64,000 bases of DNA from Anseranas semipalmata (lineage: Eukaryota; Chordata; Aves; Anseriformes; Anseranatidae), in assembly GCA_013399115.1 (NCBI GenBank), contig VXAA01003006.1, positions 1,003,866-1,067,865 on the forward strand. Direction: 5' to 3'. Each line of letters opens with the position of its first letter. The first letter of the stretch is position 1. This document shows, in pieces, positions 12,740 through 25,399 of the stretch. The translations under genes were made by a program, and so were the position numbers. The notes beneath the pieces are model-generated. The model was not told the origin of the DNA. It saw only the letters and a program-made list of their open reading frames with translations, and made no database searches.

Positions 12740-12850
12740 ACCACAGCACTGTTTACTCACCTTGCAGACTGACAGAATGTGTGACTTGCTCAAGGCCACT
12801 GAAGGCACTGGCTGGGCTGTGATCGGGACCAAGCTGTTCCCAGCCTTCAA
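12740..12850 (-). mobile_element. MIR-like remnant
   Basis: The segment around GTGACTTGCTCAAGGCCACT, followed by GGCACTGGCTGGGCTG and a GGACC/TTCCCAGCC end, follows the reverse complement of the MIR core. Divergence is high and the ends are unclear. Confidence 0.45.
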
Positions 12851-12859
12851 GCCTCACAT

Positions 12860-13775
12860 CCCTAAGGGAAAGCCATGTATGTGCTCAGTTAGTGCCCATG
12901 GCTGATGCGCAGTCACCATCAGCCCAAGTGGCTGGTTCTGCGCTCTGCAGTCACGGGGAAAGCCTTGCTGAGCAACCTCTTGGAGAGCAGAGCATCCTGT
13001 ACAGGAGGTCTGGAGCATTGCTGGAGCATATGTAGGTAACCCAGCAAGGGGATCAGCTGCAGTGGGGGCACCTCTGGTGGTGGGGCGAACAGGTTGCCAT
13101 CTGCTGTTTGCTGGGCAGTCTTGGGGTGACCAGGAGAGTTCCTAGGGAACACATGGCCCCTGTTAAAAAGTACTGCGTGCCCTTACGGCAGCAGTGTGGG
13201 AGGCTGAGGAGCTGATGGGATGTGGAAGCCAATGTCCCCTTGCTCCCAACCACCAAAAAAGATGGCGTGGAGAAGACTGCTCTGCAGCTATCTGCTTACA
13301 CGCCTGCTCACGCAGCTCTGTGCTCTCCTTTAACAAGGAAGTTTCCAAGTTTCCATCGCAACAAGTAAGCTACTCCATTTCAATAAGCTACTTTTAGAAG
13401 CTAATAGGTTTCACCTTGGGGAAGAGCAATTCTCCAGCTTTAGCGTTACCAATTTTGTGCTTTGAAGAGACCTTTTTTAAATTTCATTTTAATTTTCTTT
13501 TAATTAAAGTTTAGATTTTCTTCTTGACAGTGTTGCACTGCTATCCGGTCAGTCAAACCCTGCTGAACTTGCTTGTAGCCATTTTATCTGGGTATCTTGT
13601 AAATATTTGGTAGAGCACTCAGACACAGAAGTGTTTTTTGCTCTTACAGTCACATGCCTGGTTCCAGGACCTTTCAGAAGTACAAAAGGCTGAAGGCAGG
13701 GAAAATTCCACTGAGACGCATTCAGGTCTCCAGGGAGCAACTGCACTCTGTTTAGACTAAAATTTCTCATTGCTG
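12860..13775. other. Unique non-coding sequence
   Basis: No gene recognised. Overlapping ORFs on both strands at 12919-13397 are mutual shadows in GC-richer sequence. Confidence 0.5.
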
Positions 13776-13812
13776 GTTCTCTCTCTCTCTTTTTTTTTTT
13801 TTTTCTTTTTAA
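13776..13812. repeat. (CT)n followed by poly-T
   Basis: About seven CT units run into T14 and a TTTTCTTTTT tail. A pure pyrimidine tract on the plus strand. Confidence 0.85.
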
Positions 13813-13979
13813 AACATGGAAGGATAGAGAGGGGAAGCTGGAGGGTAAGTTTTTTTTATTATAAACACTGAAATGCAAGCACTGTTTTACTCGTTTCTCT
13901 CATATTACAGGAACATTTGCAGTCAGAGAGGGAGATAAGCTTTTTAATGCTCTGTGCACAACCTGGGAAATTTCCATCC

Positions 13980-14185
13980 AAGTTCTAAAATGTTTTACAA
14001 ACATTAATGAATTAAAGCTTAATCCCCTTCTTCTCAGCCCTGTGAAGTAAGTACTAAATACAGTTTAAAGACAGGGATAATGAGTCTAAAAAAGTTGTAA
14101 GTGCCTTGCTTGAAATCACACAGGCAGTGTGGCAAGAGGACTCAAGTCTTTGAGTCCCAGCTTTCTATCTTATGCCACAGACAAC
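13980..14185 (-). mobile_element. Ancient MIR/L2-type fragment
   Basis: In reverse-complement orientation it carries the family's ordered landmarks: a TTTTACAAACATTAATGAAT tail region, CCCTGTGAAGTAAGTACTA, then GTGCCTTGCTTGAAATCACA, CACAGGCAGTGTGGCAAGAG and a TTGAGTCCCAGC end. Order and spacing match MIR elements with their L2-like tail. Strongly diverged, as expected for a pre-avian insertion. Confidence 0.75.
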
Positions 14186-14189
14186 ACAA

Positions 14190-16368
14190 TTCCCTCCCAT
14201 TTCAAGGCTCGCTATATTTCCCCTTCTGGGATGTAGTGAAAACATGCTGGCATCACACCTTGACATAACCTTGCTTTTTCCCTCTTGAAATACAGAGACC
14301 ACTCACTGCTGTCCTGTGGTATCAAGATGCTGAAAAGATCAGAGAGGGATGTAAGTGGGGGCAAAAAAAACAGCGAGTCACTGCTCTGTCTGCCTTGGGC
14401 ATGTCCTGCCTCCACTGCTGCCCATGGCCTTGGCACACCAGCAGCAGCAACCTCCATTTTCTTATGTGCTCCTATATCATATTCGGGCAGGACTGTGGTA
14501 GAAATACCATAATCAGAGAGAGCTGACAAGAAAATTGAACAGAAGAGCCAATAAGCCACTCTCCTGTATTAAATATCTACGAGTTCATTATCTTCCTGTT
14601 CACGACACACAGTTTTTATTATCAGAACCCATAGCTACTGCTGCAGCCATCCTCCGCCCCCTCTTCAGAAAAGAGGGATAATCCAGCAGCCAGTTCATCT
14701 CCAGTGGTGAGTCAGGTTTTTACCAGGGGGATTAATGGTCAGGGGAGAAGAGTTGTTCCCAACAGGGAAGAGCCAAAAGCAATGCACACATGAGTCATGA
14801 AGTGAAAGAAAAGAAAAGGAAACAAATCTGTAAAGTTTTTGAATAATTTATTTTCTTTTAGCTTCCCTTGTCCACAGTGACTGATAACCAGTTGTGCAAA
14901 AGGTGGAAATACATTGGTGGTGGCTGGCTTACGTAGGACCGAGAGCTTCTCACGCAGTACAAACCAACCTGAAGTCAGACAGCTCCCAATGCTAGATCAG
15001 TGCGTACCCTCAGCCCTCGTAGCTGAGAGATGCGGGGAACAAAATCAGATCGGAGTCCAGCTGCCCGCACTGCCTTCCTGTGGCCCAGAACCTTTGACCT
15101 GTTCATGCCGTCGCCATCCGTGCAGCGTGTCCCGGCTCCAGCGCCGGCCCTCGGGTGTGCTGCTGTGGCACGCGTCCCTGCCAAGCATCCAAGGTCCCTG
15201 CAGATGCCGTGCACAGTGCTCACTTCATTCCCCGCTGAAAGGCGGCCAGGCCTGGGGTGGAACATGGCAAGCACTTCGCTGTGCCTGGCAACGCCACCCA
15301 GCTGCCGAAAACAAGCGGGGAAGAAGGGCTGTGTACAAACGCAGGGGAATTTTCACATAGGCAGGATGTAATTAGCAGAGCTGGAATTTGGCCAGGATGC
15401 TGGGGTTATAACACTGGCTTGCAGGTAACACACTGGGAGCTTTCATAATTCAAATGCTCAGGATCTCCTGTTTCCACCTTACCTGGAAGATGTCAGAAGA
15501 CCATTCCCTGTTTAATGTTCCCGGGCAGCTCTCGCACATCTGGCACAAAGGAAGAAGTGTCTGAGGGTGCCGCACGCTGCACCTGCAGTGTGTTGCGGCC
15601 AGCAGCTGGCAGGATCGCATCCTGACGGGGCTGTGGCCGCGTCGCACCAAACCCATCACACACTGCGCTCCGGCCTGGGTGCTCACCTGAGCCTGAACTT
15701 TCCTTACGCAGTTTTCAGGCCCCGAATCCCCAGCAAACAGAAAGAAAAGGTGATAAAAATAGGGCAGCCCCTCACATGTTAGTTACAAAAGAGGGAACAT
15801 TGCCATTAGGCTCTGCTTCAACCTCATTTCCTGCCACTTGAAGTAGTACCAAACCGGTACCAGACAACCGGGAATGGGATCCAGCACTTCTCCCCAGTGC
15901 GTACCGGTGAACTTTCCCAACTGGCCTTGCCAGTAATATGCAGCACGTTAAGAGCTCGTGCCTCCTCCTTCCTTCCAGCAGAGAAATCACGTTCAAAGCA
16001 GTAAAACATTTTTTTTCCTTCATGACCTCACTTTCCATATAAGCAATCTTTGTGTTTACTACGAGAATGTTGAATGTCCACAAAAGGTCAAGGAAGTCAT
16101 TCATGAACCTCACGTGTGGAAAGTCCGCACGCCATTTCTACCACGATGTGGTCCACGACGTGAAAGAAACCTCATGGCAAACCTTAAACCCCTCAGAGCG
16201 GCAGCCCTGCAGGCCGGCCGTAGTTCAAAGCGCTGTCTTCCTCCCTGCGGCGCAGCGCGTGCAAGCAAAACAAGAGGTGTTCCTGCTGCCCCAGAAAGCA
16301 TCATCTGCACGTCAGCAGGTCAGAGAACAGGGGCCCTCCTACGCCTGTGAGGGCTCCCTGCGTTGGCC
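14190..16368. other. Unique sequence with a CpG-rich patch
   Basis: No gene recognised. About ten CpGs cluster between 15100 and 15185 (CCGTCGCC, CGCCGGCC, CACGCGTCC). Open frames of 99-148 codons overlap this patch on both strands, which fits low stop density and not genes. Confidence 0.5.
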
Positions 16369-16402
16369 TTGGGTTGGGTTGGGTTTGGGTTGGGTTGGTT
16401 TT
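16369..16402 (+). repeat. (TTGGG)n tract, G-quadruplex motif
   Basis: Five GGG triplets at 16371, 16376, 16381, 16387 and 16392, separated by TT, TT, TTT and TT. This satisfies the canonical four-run G-quadruplex pattern on the plus strand and resembles a variant telomere-type repeat. Confidence 0.85.
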
Positions 16403-17039
16403 GCACGCCGTGCAAGTCCCCCTCTCTGTCAGGTGTAAGGAATGCAAGCATCGACCAAGCTGGGTGGGAGCACCTAGTGAGCGGGATGACAAAGGTCCAG
16501 GCCGAATTGAACAGCACCACAGGCTGCTGAGAGGAAAGCACAGGCAGCTGCAGGCAACAGGAAATCCAGCGCTAATAAATAAAACGTCTTACAGCCAGAA
16601 AGAGGAAATAAACAGCACCAGTACAGACTGAGAGGACAGAAGAGAGGAACACAGCATAGCTGTGGCACGGGAATCGCTGCATTACAGTGAGCTTATTTTT
16701 ACAGACCGTCGTCCCGGTTTGTTCTGTGTCCAGACTGCAAAAATAAGAGGGGGAGTGGGGGGACTGGTCAAAGAGAGGGTCTCTATCAGGAGAAGTTGTC
16801 AACAGCCACTGTAATTAAGGAAGCAGCCAGAGCACACACAACCTGAGTGGCCGCCAAAGTGAAATGAAAGCATTTTTTGTTTGCAGCCGTAGTCCCGAGG
16901 GATAATAAAAGATGGCTCCAGCGTGCCAAGTTAGGAGCTGCAGAGACACCGTTTCTAAGTGGCGAATGCCCTGCTTCCCTCTTCCCCAAATCACGCACTG
17001 TGGGGAGCAAATTCCCTCCCTGCGTGCACCACCAGCACG

Positions 17040-17420
17040 CCTGCCTTCAGCCGCCGTCTCGGGAGGCTGCCCACCGGGCAGCCGAGCCCCGAGCGTGATG
17101 GAGGCGATGGGGACAGCACCGTGCGAGCCCTGCCTGCCGGCTGACGCGTGCCGCTTGGCCCGGGATTCCTCCATCCTCACTTTTCCCCCTCGCACTCCGT
17201 GGGTGCGCCACGGCCGTGGTTTTGCCACCAGCAGTGGGAGCTGCCGCGCTCAGGACGGCCACTGCTCTCCGCGCCGTGGCAGCTGCGGTTGGGAGGCACA
17301 GGGGTGCCCTGGCGAGGAGCTTCACGTGCAGCGTGCCAGAACGTCGCTCTCAGCGCTGCTGCTGGCATCTCACCTGGGCCACTGCAGCACCCGAGCAGGT
17401 GTGGGGCTCCCCAGCAGCTC
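17040..17420. other. GC-rich stretch with moderate CpG
   Basis: High GC with scattered CpGs. Long overlapping frames occur on both strands (up to 194 codons at 16912-17496, plus). They are low in Lys/Asn and lack motifs, so I read them as composition artefacts. Confidence 0.4.
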
Positions 17421-17429
17421 AGTGTGCAG

Positions 17430-20400
17430 GGCTGGAGCACGGCATGGACCTTCTCAGCCGCGAGACATTGCTTCAGGCTCTCACCCATCGCTGTAGAAAC
17501 TCATGTGCAGGTTTGGCAAAGGGAGAGAAGTCATTCACAAATTGTGTGTGTATTTATTCATTCATCCATTGAGTCGGGCTTCCCTTTCATCCCCCCACCC
17601 CCGGCCCCACACGCATTGCTGGCATTCTCCCTCAATCCCATCTAATAACCCTGAGGTCTCTGCAAGCCGCTGCTTGCCAATGGAGACCACGGTCACCGGC
17701 CCACCCGCTCGGTCACATGAGACGTTACATGCAAAGGTTTAGCACTTTCTCCTGACCCCAGCCCCCTTCACATGAAGCCCCTTCACTGTTTTCCTAATCA
17801 GGTCCCAGGGAGGCTTTGCAGGGTGCAGGATGCTAAGAAGGTGGCTATTTAGCTGCAGCATTTCCAGAGTCTTTGAGCTCTCCCCAAAGCTGTAAGTACA
17901 GGCTGTGGAGGCAGGGGAAGGTCTGACGGGCTGCCATTTAGACCTGAAGAAATGTTCAAAAGCTGTTTCAGATCTAGAGGGAACGACAGCCGTTTCCTTC
18001 TTATCGCTGCAATGTGAAGGAATGCAGGTATCTCTCTGAGAAACAGTTCTTCTCCGCCTGATGCCTCCACGTAGCATTTCACTCACGATTCATGGGTTGC
18101 AGCTCTGGTTTGCAAAGCATAGACATTGCGCCTGGCTTGCAGGGCCCAGTGTTCACCTGAGGCTCACATGGCCCACAGAAGGAGGTGCCAGTGGCACCTT
18201 GCAGCCAGACTGCTGGATAATCAAGCAGAGCATTTATTTGGTTTCTGTTTCAGTTCTCTTTTTGGAGGGGAGGGGGCATGTTGGTTATGAACTGCACCCA
18301 GTACATGCCTTTGTGTGGGGTGAAGTGAAAAGACCGTGGCAAAGTTTTAAGTTATAGACTGCTTATATTGTTCTGCTATAAGCTTCATCATTACCTACAT
18401 AACTTTCAAAAACAAACCATAAATAAGTAAATAAATAAAATTGGCAGTGTTTTTTGAATTCTCTGCTTTTCTCATGCACTTGAAAGCATAAGCCTGTTCT
18501 GCTTGACTGTCTGATTGTTGCTTTCTATTTTATTACATTGTTTAATTTTTAATTGTAAGCCTCCCAGATCACAAAATCTGAGTTCAAGTTTCTATTCTCA
18601 AAAGTAACTACTGAAAAGTGTCTAACTCTTTAGTACATATGGCATTTAACATACTTTGCTTAAATGGGTTATTTCCAACTCAATACAAATGGGAGACTCA
18701 AGAAATGCTGCTTCTCACAGACAAGAGTGTACCTGAATAATACAGGAATGGCTTTTCTCACTGAAAAACATTATCAAATTGCATGTATAAGTACTGGGGT
18801 TTAATCAGCCAGTGCTGCCTGCTTGTTTGAAGGAGAAGCTTATTTAACCCTTCAGGAGGGATTCCAACTTCCAGCGAGAGTAGAGATCAGTCTGAGCACC
18901 CAAATGGTAACATGTTCATAGAAAATACAAGCGGGTGATGTCTTTGCATGTGATCTCTGGCATTGCCCTCCCTGTCGAATGAAGGACAGGACACCAGAGA
19001 AGAGGCTTTTCTATTTCTGGAGAGTGTGGTGAAATGGGGGAGCCTAGGGATCACCAAATTGTCCTTCCTTCCATGAAGTAGTGTCTTCAAGATACTGCTT
19101 GATATCCATCCAATCAAATATTTTGACAATTCGAATAAACAAGCACACAGTGTTTTGGGTTCTTGGCCCAGTGGGCCACCTCAGAAGAAGATGACGCAGA
19201 TCGGCATGCCTCTGTTTCGTTAGATACCCTTCTTTGCAAGAAACTCGTGTGGCAGATTTGCCAGGCCGTAGGAGGGCCTCTCGTTTCCAGTCACCGCGAC
19301 GCTTCCCTCTGCACACAGGCCCCTCGTCACCCCAGCCCTACCCTGGGCAAGGGCAACAGCAAATGTCCCCGTGATTCATGCACTGGGGACTGTCGGGACG
19401 GGGGGAGCAGGAGAGCATGCACGTCGTCGCTTTGTGCACATTTCTGAGTAGCAGGCTGTCTGCAGTCCCCTTCCAGCAACACAAAATAAGGGCAGCAAGC
19501 AGGGGCAGTGCGAGCTCAAGAGCCAAACCTGCAGAGCCCGAGCATCCTGGCCCAGGGAAATGCCAGGGCAGCTTTTGTCTGCACTTTCACTGCAGGTCTA
19601 CAAAGGGCGATCAGCACTTGGATCAGGGTGCGCGAGGGGAGAAATCAGGCTGTGAAGCCGTCCTTGAACGCAGCCCTGCTGCCACCGTGCCCCACTGCAA
19701 GTCCGGCTTGTGTGGGGCACATCCCACTTCGGCTGTCGGTGGCAGTCCTGGCCTGCTGGGGGAGGCACAGAAACCTCTTTATTCCTGAGAGAATAGCAGG
19801 GGTAATGACAGGAGGCCATTGGAAACATCACAGTGATGGAGTGGTTTGGCTTTTGTCTGCCCCTCAAGGTGCGGGGCCTGCACAGCTCTGAGCTGTGACA
19901 TGCTAGGTGTGTGAAGCAGCATCAGAGGTGAAAGCGGGACTTCGGGTATCAGGATGGGAGAGGAGTTAGTGGTAACACCTGAGGAAGGCCCTGTGTTACC
20001 TCTGTAGTCTAAACAACATGAGAGAAGTGTTGATTTAGGGTAGAGTTTTACAGCAGTTTGCTCTGAAGTCTGGGCTGCCACAGCCTTGTCTCCCCCACCA
20101 CCTTCAGCACCAGTGCAGCCGTGCAGGGAACCAGGTCAGAGAGCTGGCCTGGCTGGGAATTAAACTTCTGTTTTGTTTTTTTCATTAAAAAAAAAAAAAG
20201 TTTTGCATCACCAGAATGTCTCAAAGTTTCACTGAACGAGAAATGCACAAATAAAAACATCAGGAATTAAAAAGGGCAAAAATAAATAGAACTTTGAAAA
20301 AAACATCACAGCAGACTATTTTTAAATAAAGCTAGTTAAAACTTTTCTTACTGTATTTATTCATCACTGTCTCCCTCATCAGCCCCTTGGCCATCCACTA

Positions 20401-22840
20401 CACAAAGCAATAAGCCTAAACAATTCAGATATGCTAAGCAAAGCTACTCTGAATATGGCTTCTAGCCTAATAATTCAGAGCCTTATCCAGTTCCCATGAA
20501 AAGCATCAGGAAAGTTTCCTCTAACACTAATAGACATAAGATTGGATTGCAGAACAACTACATAACTTTTGACCAAAAAGTGAAGTTTTTCTAAAGCACC
20601 GATAAAATATTCATGCAGGACAGCACGGAAACTCTGACTGGAGCAGTCGTGTTGCTAAATATGTTTCAAGTGAGCCTAATCTCTTTTGGAGCCACACTCA
20701 TTCTCACTACTGATGCATGCTCTAAGGGGAAAATACAGACCAAACATTTTTAAAGGAAAAAAGCATTTATAATGTCTTTCTTTGTTATGGATGTGCAAAA
20801 AGATTCCCCCTCTGCTGCTGGGAAAACCAGTTCCAGCTCCATTAGCATTAAAGCACATCCTAATTTTTAGAAAGCATTTGTTAGGCAAAACAGGTTATTT
20901 TTTAAGATGCTTTTTTTTTCCTTCTCTTTTTGTAATTGCAACCTTTCTATTGAAGCCAGCTGCTTTAGTTGTAGGTATCTTCTGGGAGGTGGTGTCTGTC
21001 AGCAAGTCCCACGTGGGTGTCCCCTTGGCTATCTCTCATAGCCGCCCTTCTGTAAATCACAGCATATTAAAAAAAAGGGGGATAACACTGACATGTGAAC
21101 TAATCCCCACATCAAAGGGAACAACTCTCCCTCCTCTAAACACCCGCCCCCCTCTTTTGCTGGGAAAAGTCTAATGCCTAGAAGGTGATTTACACAAAAC
21201 TTCATCCCAGTTGTTAGGAAACTTGTAGTGCCGCTNTGTATGGCAGGATAGGCATGTATACAGACAGGTGTAAACGTGACGAGTAGTGTGGGCCGCATGG
21301 GCACATACATACCTGCATGTGTCTGCAAGCACTTGTATATGCACAGGAGTACCTGTTCTGACACATAGACACATGCGCACACACAAATACCTATCTTTCT
21401 GTCTGTTTGGAGCAAGGGGGGACAGTGGGAAATATATATGAAAATCGTAAGCACATATGGGCATACAACTGTGCATCAGGTATACATATATAAGGTGCTC
21501 TCTTAAAGCATTCATTCGTGCCATAGGCCTGTTTTTGAGCTATTGGTTCAAATGCTAGGAATATATGGATAAGGCAAATACATCTGTGTAAGACAGGATT
21601 AGACCATAAACTCACTCCTGTCCTTAGCTTTGCAAATGCTCCCTGTGCACTGACTAAGCATACGAAATGTTTCCCAATAATGCATTGTCTTTGGGATGCA
21701 ACCAAAGGGAGGAAAACAAACCTCTGTCTGGCTAGATAACCATCTTTTTCCAAATTGACTCCCGAGTCTGTGCCTGTGCTAGGCACACTCCTTCAGCAAT
21801 GCCGACAAAGAGTACATAGCATGGACAAAAATTATACTGATAGCTCTGTATTTAGAGCCAATAAGCAAAAATGCCCACCCTAAGTGAAACGAGCTGTGCT
21901 AATAGAAGTGGATTTCTGTGAGTACATGAATGCATTAAGCGAGATACCCCCACTGCATCCCTGCTGCCGGCCGATTAGCTCAGCTGTGCTTGCTGCTCTC
22001 CCCTCTCGCCTGCTCAGGGAGGCAGGGCCCTGGGGCCAGCATCCCGCCCCCCCCTCCGGGCCATCCCTTGCCCAGGCCAGAGGCCACCAACACCCATGCT
22101 GGCATTAGCCTGTGTCACCTGCATAAGCCGCTGTCGCAGCTGAAAGCACACACGTGGAGGGAAGGCAGAGACCAAAGGCTCCGTGATTCTGGTTACACGC
22201 TCCCTCCACGTACGCTACAGCTCTGTGTGCGCCTGTGCCTGTCCCCTGCCCCGTGTCAAGTGGAGAGGATGTGAAAGAAACCCCGGCATGGTTGCAACCT
22301 TCACCTCCAGTACCTGGAAAAACAAATACAGCCATTCTCCTGTTTGTTGATTTAGTGCAGGGTGCTCCTTCCATTACAAAACCATTTCCCTGCAGGCAAG
22401 GGGCTCAAAGCTATTTGCTTATTATTCTGCTAAAGAAAATGAGGGTTTCAGGATAGGCGCAATTTTCGAGCATCTAATCTGTTGATAGAGAGATTGAAAG
22501 GAAAGAGCCCCCCCAGGTTCCTCTCAGCAAATGTGGCACGTTTCCTTGCTGCAAAGGGCTTTTCATGTTTTCTCGCTCAGAACCACACGCCACATGTTTA
22601 TGTTTCTTTCTCCTCTTCTTTAAATATAAATCTTAGTATGGGAGAGCTTTGTGCTTAGAAAGTTAGGCATGTGCTTCATCACAGGTATTCGCTCAGACAC
22701 GGCTCTGAGCACCGAAAGCTGCATCCGGAGCCACAACACACAGAGCACCCAGCCTCCCCCCGCACCTGTGCTTGTCAGAGCCCGAACCCCGACACGAGCA
22801 CTTCTGAACACGGGGGGCGTTCATCCCGCTGCTCGGGTTG
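17430..22840. other. Unique non-coding sequence
   Basis: No gene recognised. It contains an AAAT-rich tract (18415-18441), an A13 run (20187-20199), a consensus MEF2-type site CTATTTTTAA near 20317, and a TG/CA-rich stretch at 21240-21400. Open frames are short and overlapping. Confidence 0.55.
21236..21236. other. Ambiguous base (N)
   Basis: A single undetermined base, a sequencing or assembly ambiguity. It lies in two of the minus-strand open frames, making them even less reliable. Confidence 0.99.
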
Positions 22841-22851
22841 ATCCTCTGAGG

Positions 22852-22878
22852 GCTGTCCCGTCTCTCCTTCGGGACAGC
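22852..22878. repeat. Perfect 9-bp inverted repeat
   Basis: GCTGTCCCG and CGGGACAGC are exact reverse complements around a 9-base pyrimidine-rich spacer. GGACAGCGC resembles the right half of the REST/NRSF (RE1) motif, but no matching left half (TTCAGCACC) lies at the needed distance. Confidence 0.7.
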
Positions 22879-23204
22879 GCAAACACCAAGCCCACTTTTT
22901 GACCTGGCATGGCAAAGCTGGACTCCGGGTGTGAGACACGTCCTTGTGAGAAGCAAATGCACAGGAAACATTCACACGAGTCTCTCCTAGTCTATTTGTA
23001 TTTATGAGGCACACCCGGCGGCAGTTCCTGTTGCTGGCTGGAACAGGACTGGATGAGCGCTGCAAGAAGAGCAGCAAAGTTTATCTAGAGCTGGCACCAG
23101 TTTTGGCACTCAGCTAAATTAGCTGTTTCTGCTCGAAGCCAGAGCTCTCTGTTCTTGCCAAACCCGCCCCCCCAAATAATTAAACTACTCTCAGCACCTT
23201 TTTT

Positions 23205-23285
23205 GATGGATAAAATCACCTCTCCTCTAGCTGGTCTTTGAGATGGCCAAAATCACCACTCTTCTGGCTGGTCTTTCAGATGGAT
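23205..23285. repeat. 37-bp tandem duplication (about 2.2 copies)
   Basis: GATGG starts successive units at 23205, 23242 and 23279, exactly 37 bp apart. Units share AAATCACC, a CTCCTCT/CTCTTCT segment and GCTGGTCTTT, with a handful of differences. It does not match a transposon I know and looks like a local minisatellite. Confidence 0.85.
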
Positions 23286-23289
23286 GGCA

Positions 23290-25350
23290 CTTCAGCCTTC
23301 TCCCTAATCCAAACCAACAGCATTACAAGGAACAGATTTACGTTGGGGTGGTGGGGGGTGTTCACAACAGACAATGTCAAAGGAAAAGCACATCAAGAGG
23401 AGCTGCTGGTGTTGGATATGTGGGCTGTCCCTTCAGCTGCTTTGGGCAGCATCCTTTCAGCACAAGAAAAGCTCGAAAGAATCTGGTTAATCTGTTGTCA
23501 AACACAGGCTACGATGGGAGACAGGTCCATGGCCAGTCAGGCAGAGGGCCGAGGGTGCCTGTGATGACCATGAGCTCCTCCCTGGTTCCAGCATTTCATG
23601 ACCACGGCCACAGCGAGGCCACAGGCCTGCACCTCGCTCTCCCTGGCGCTTGCTGTCTCAGCCATCTGAAGGCAGGGACGGGTTCCCCGCCCAGAACAGC
23701 AGCTGCCCTCAGAAGGACTTTGGCATCAGCCAGTCTGCAGCCGCTGGTGATGGCCAGCTGCTCGGGGGCCAACCCGAGTACCAAAGCAAGACCCCCAGCC
23801 TGACTTCCAGCTCCGTCTGAACACGCACACGTAAGACCTGGCCCATGCTAAGGTGTGACTTCCCATAGGTATGTTTTCCAGAGCCCAGTGCAGCCCTGAA
23901 TATCGAATAGAGATGGCGAGTAGTCCCTATGTGCGCTGGCTGAGAAACCATAACACCAGAAATAACTAGGGCAGATTGAGAGGATAACAGTAAAAATAAT
24001 TAAAAAAAAGACATTTTCACCCAATGAAAATTTCTGATTCTGGAAGCTGGGATTTCATTGCCTTCCTTCTCCCCTGCATTTCAGGACGTGGACGGAACAG
24101 TGTGGCAGTGTGTGTATGCTAAGTAACGGGTTAATTCCCATCTCAGCGACTCGCTCCGAGGGTCTCCCGAGCAGCAATCAGTATCGTAGTGCCAGTGGCT
24201 GCCGCAGGAGCTGTTGACGTCCCTGTGTGTAAGGAAGAGCGGAGCTCTGGTTCTGGGAAGCAGCACTAGGAGCGTCAGGGTTTGTTTAGTGTTTGCCGCG
24301 TATCTTCCTGAAAAGTCAGTGTGCGTCCCTACAGCTCTGCGGACTGTCTGAGTGTTACGGTGCAGTTTGTTCAGCTTTTGTTTTAGCGCACGAAGGGTAT
24401 TGTCCTGTGAAAGGGTACCTTCTTTTTCAGGTTTAATGGCAGACTGTGTCACTGTAATTTGATTTTAAATTATCTACTGTTGAAGCTTTCACAAGTGAAT
24501 CCAACACACATGCATTTGCTCCATGACAAATTTGACTGTCTGGAGAAACAAAGGTTGATAATTAAGCTAACAGTGGATTATCAGGACGGGGCCTAGGCAT
24601 GGCCTAGAACCTCAACAGGTTAGTGCCTTAATTTCTGGATACTTATCAAAAGCAAACCTTCTACCTGCTGCAGCTTGCCCATTCTGGATGATCTGGCCCC
24701 GTGAGTCCCCGGGCAGGCTGTTGGGCTCTACCGCGGGAAGTCGGCACCTCCTTACGCGACGGAGGAATGCTGAACAAGCAGACACCACTCCGGGGTAATC
24801 AGCCTTGCCAAATCAAATGCATAATTCAGCAAGATTATGGCTAAATCTGGGAGATACATTTCTCTCCAGCTGATGCATGAGATCCCAGCGCCTTTTGTAG
24901 TCTGAAATACCATTAATTAATATTTATCAGATGTAAAACGCGACACCAGCTACTTCGCAGAGTATGCCTTGAAGCGTTGTATTATTATTCCTTTTTAAGC
25001 ACATGTTGCAGCCAGGGAGACCAAGGCAGATGAGCGCAAGTGTCATCAGCAGCAAACATCGCTGAGCTGGGAGCCAGCTTTCAAAATCCACCCGGGGTTT
25101 AAAATGGCCTGTCTGCGGTGTGACGCACAGGAGGCAGGGACAGCTACCTTATCAGTGACTTCTTGCATCGATAGTGTGGCTTAAGATAAAAAAGTAATCA
25201 CGTAGCAAATTTTTTTCTGGTGGCACCTTTGTTCCTAACTCGCATGGGAGTTGGGAAATCATCTGCACACAATTCCATTCTCACCCCTCTCCATTGTGTC
25301 ATGCGTCTGTGCTAGTGCTCAGCCTCCCCAGGACGCGGTATGCCAGGGCA
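23290..25350. other. Unique sequence, possible AT-rich regulatory stretch
   Basis: No gene recognised. The 186-codon plus frame at 23243-23803 starts inside the 37-bp tandem repeat and lacks motifs. At 24800-24950 there are clustered homeodomain-type cores (ATGCATAATTC, ATTAATTAATATTTATC) that could indicate an enhancer, but this is unproven. Confidence 0.45.
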
Positions 25351-25352
25351 GG

Positions 25353-25395
25353 CATGCCGTGCCATGCCATGCCGTGCCGTGCCGTGCTGTGCCAT
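25353..25395. repeat. (GTGCC)n pentanucleotide repeat
   Basis: About eight GTGCC/ATGCC units, CpG-containing, at the left edge of a CpG island. Confidence 0.85.
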
Positions 25396-25399
25396 GGCC

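Noticed and set aside
16912..17496. 194-codon plus-strand ORF with overlapping minus frames
   Set aside because: All frames are open in a GC-rich stretch. No periodicity or family match.
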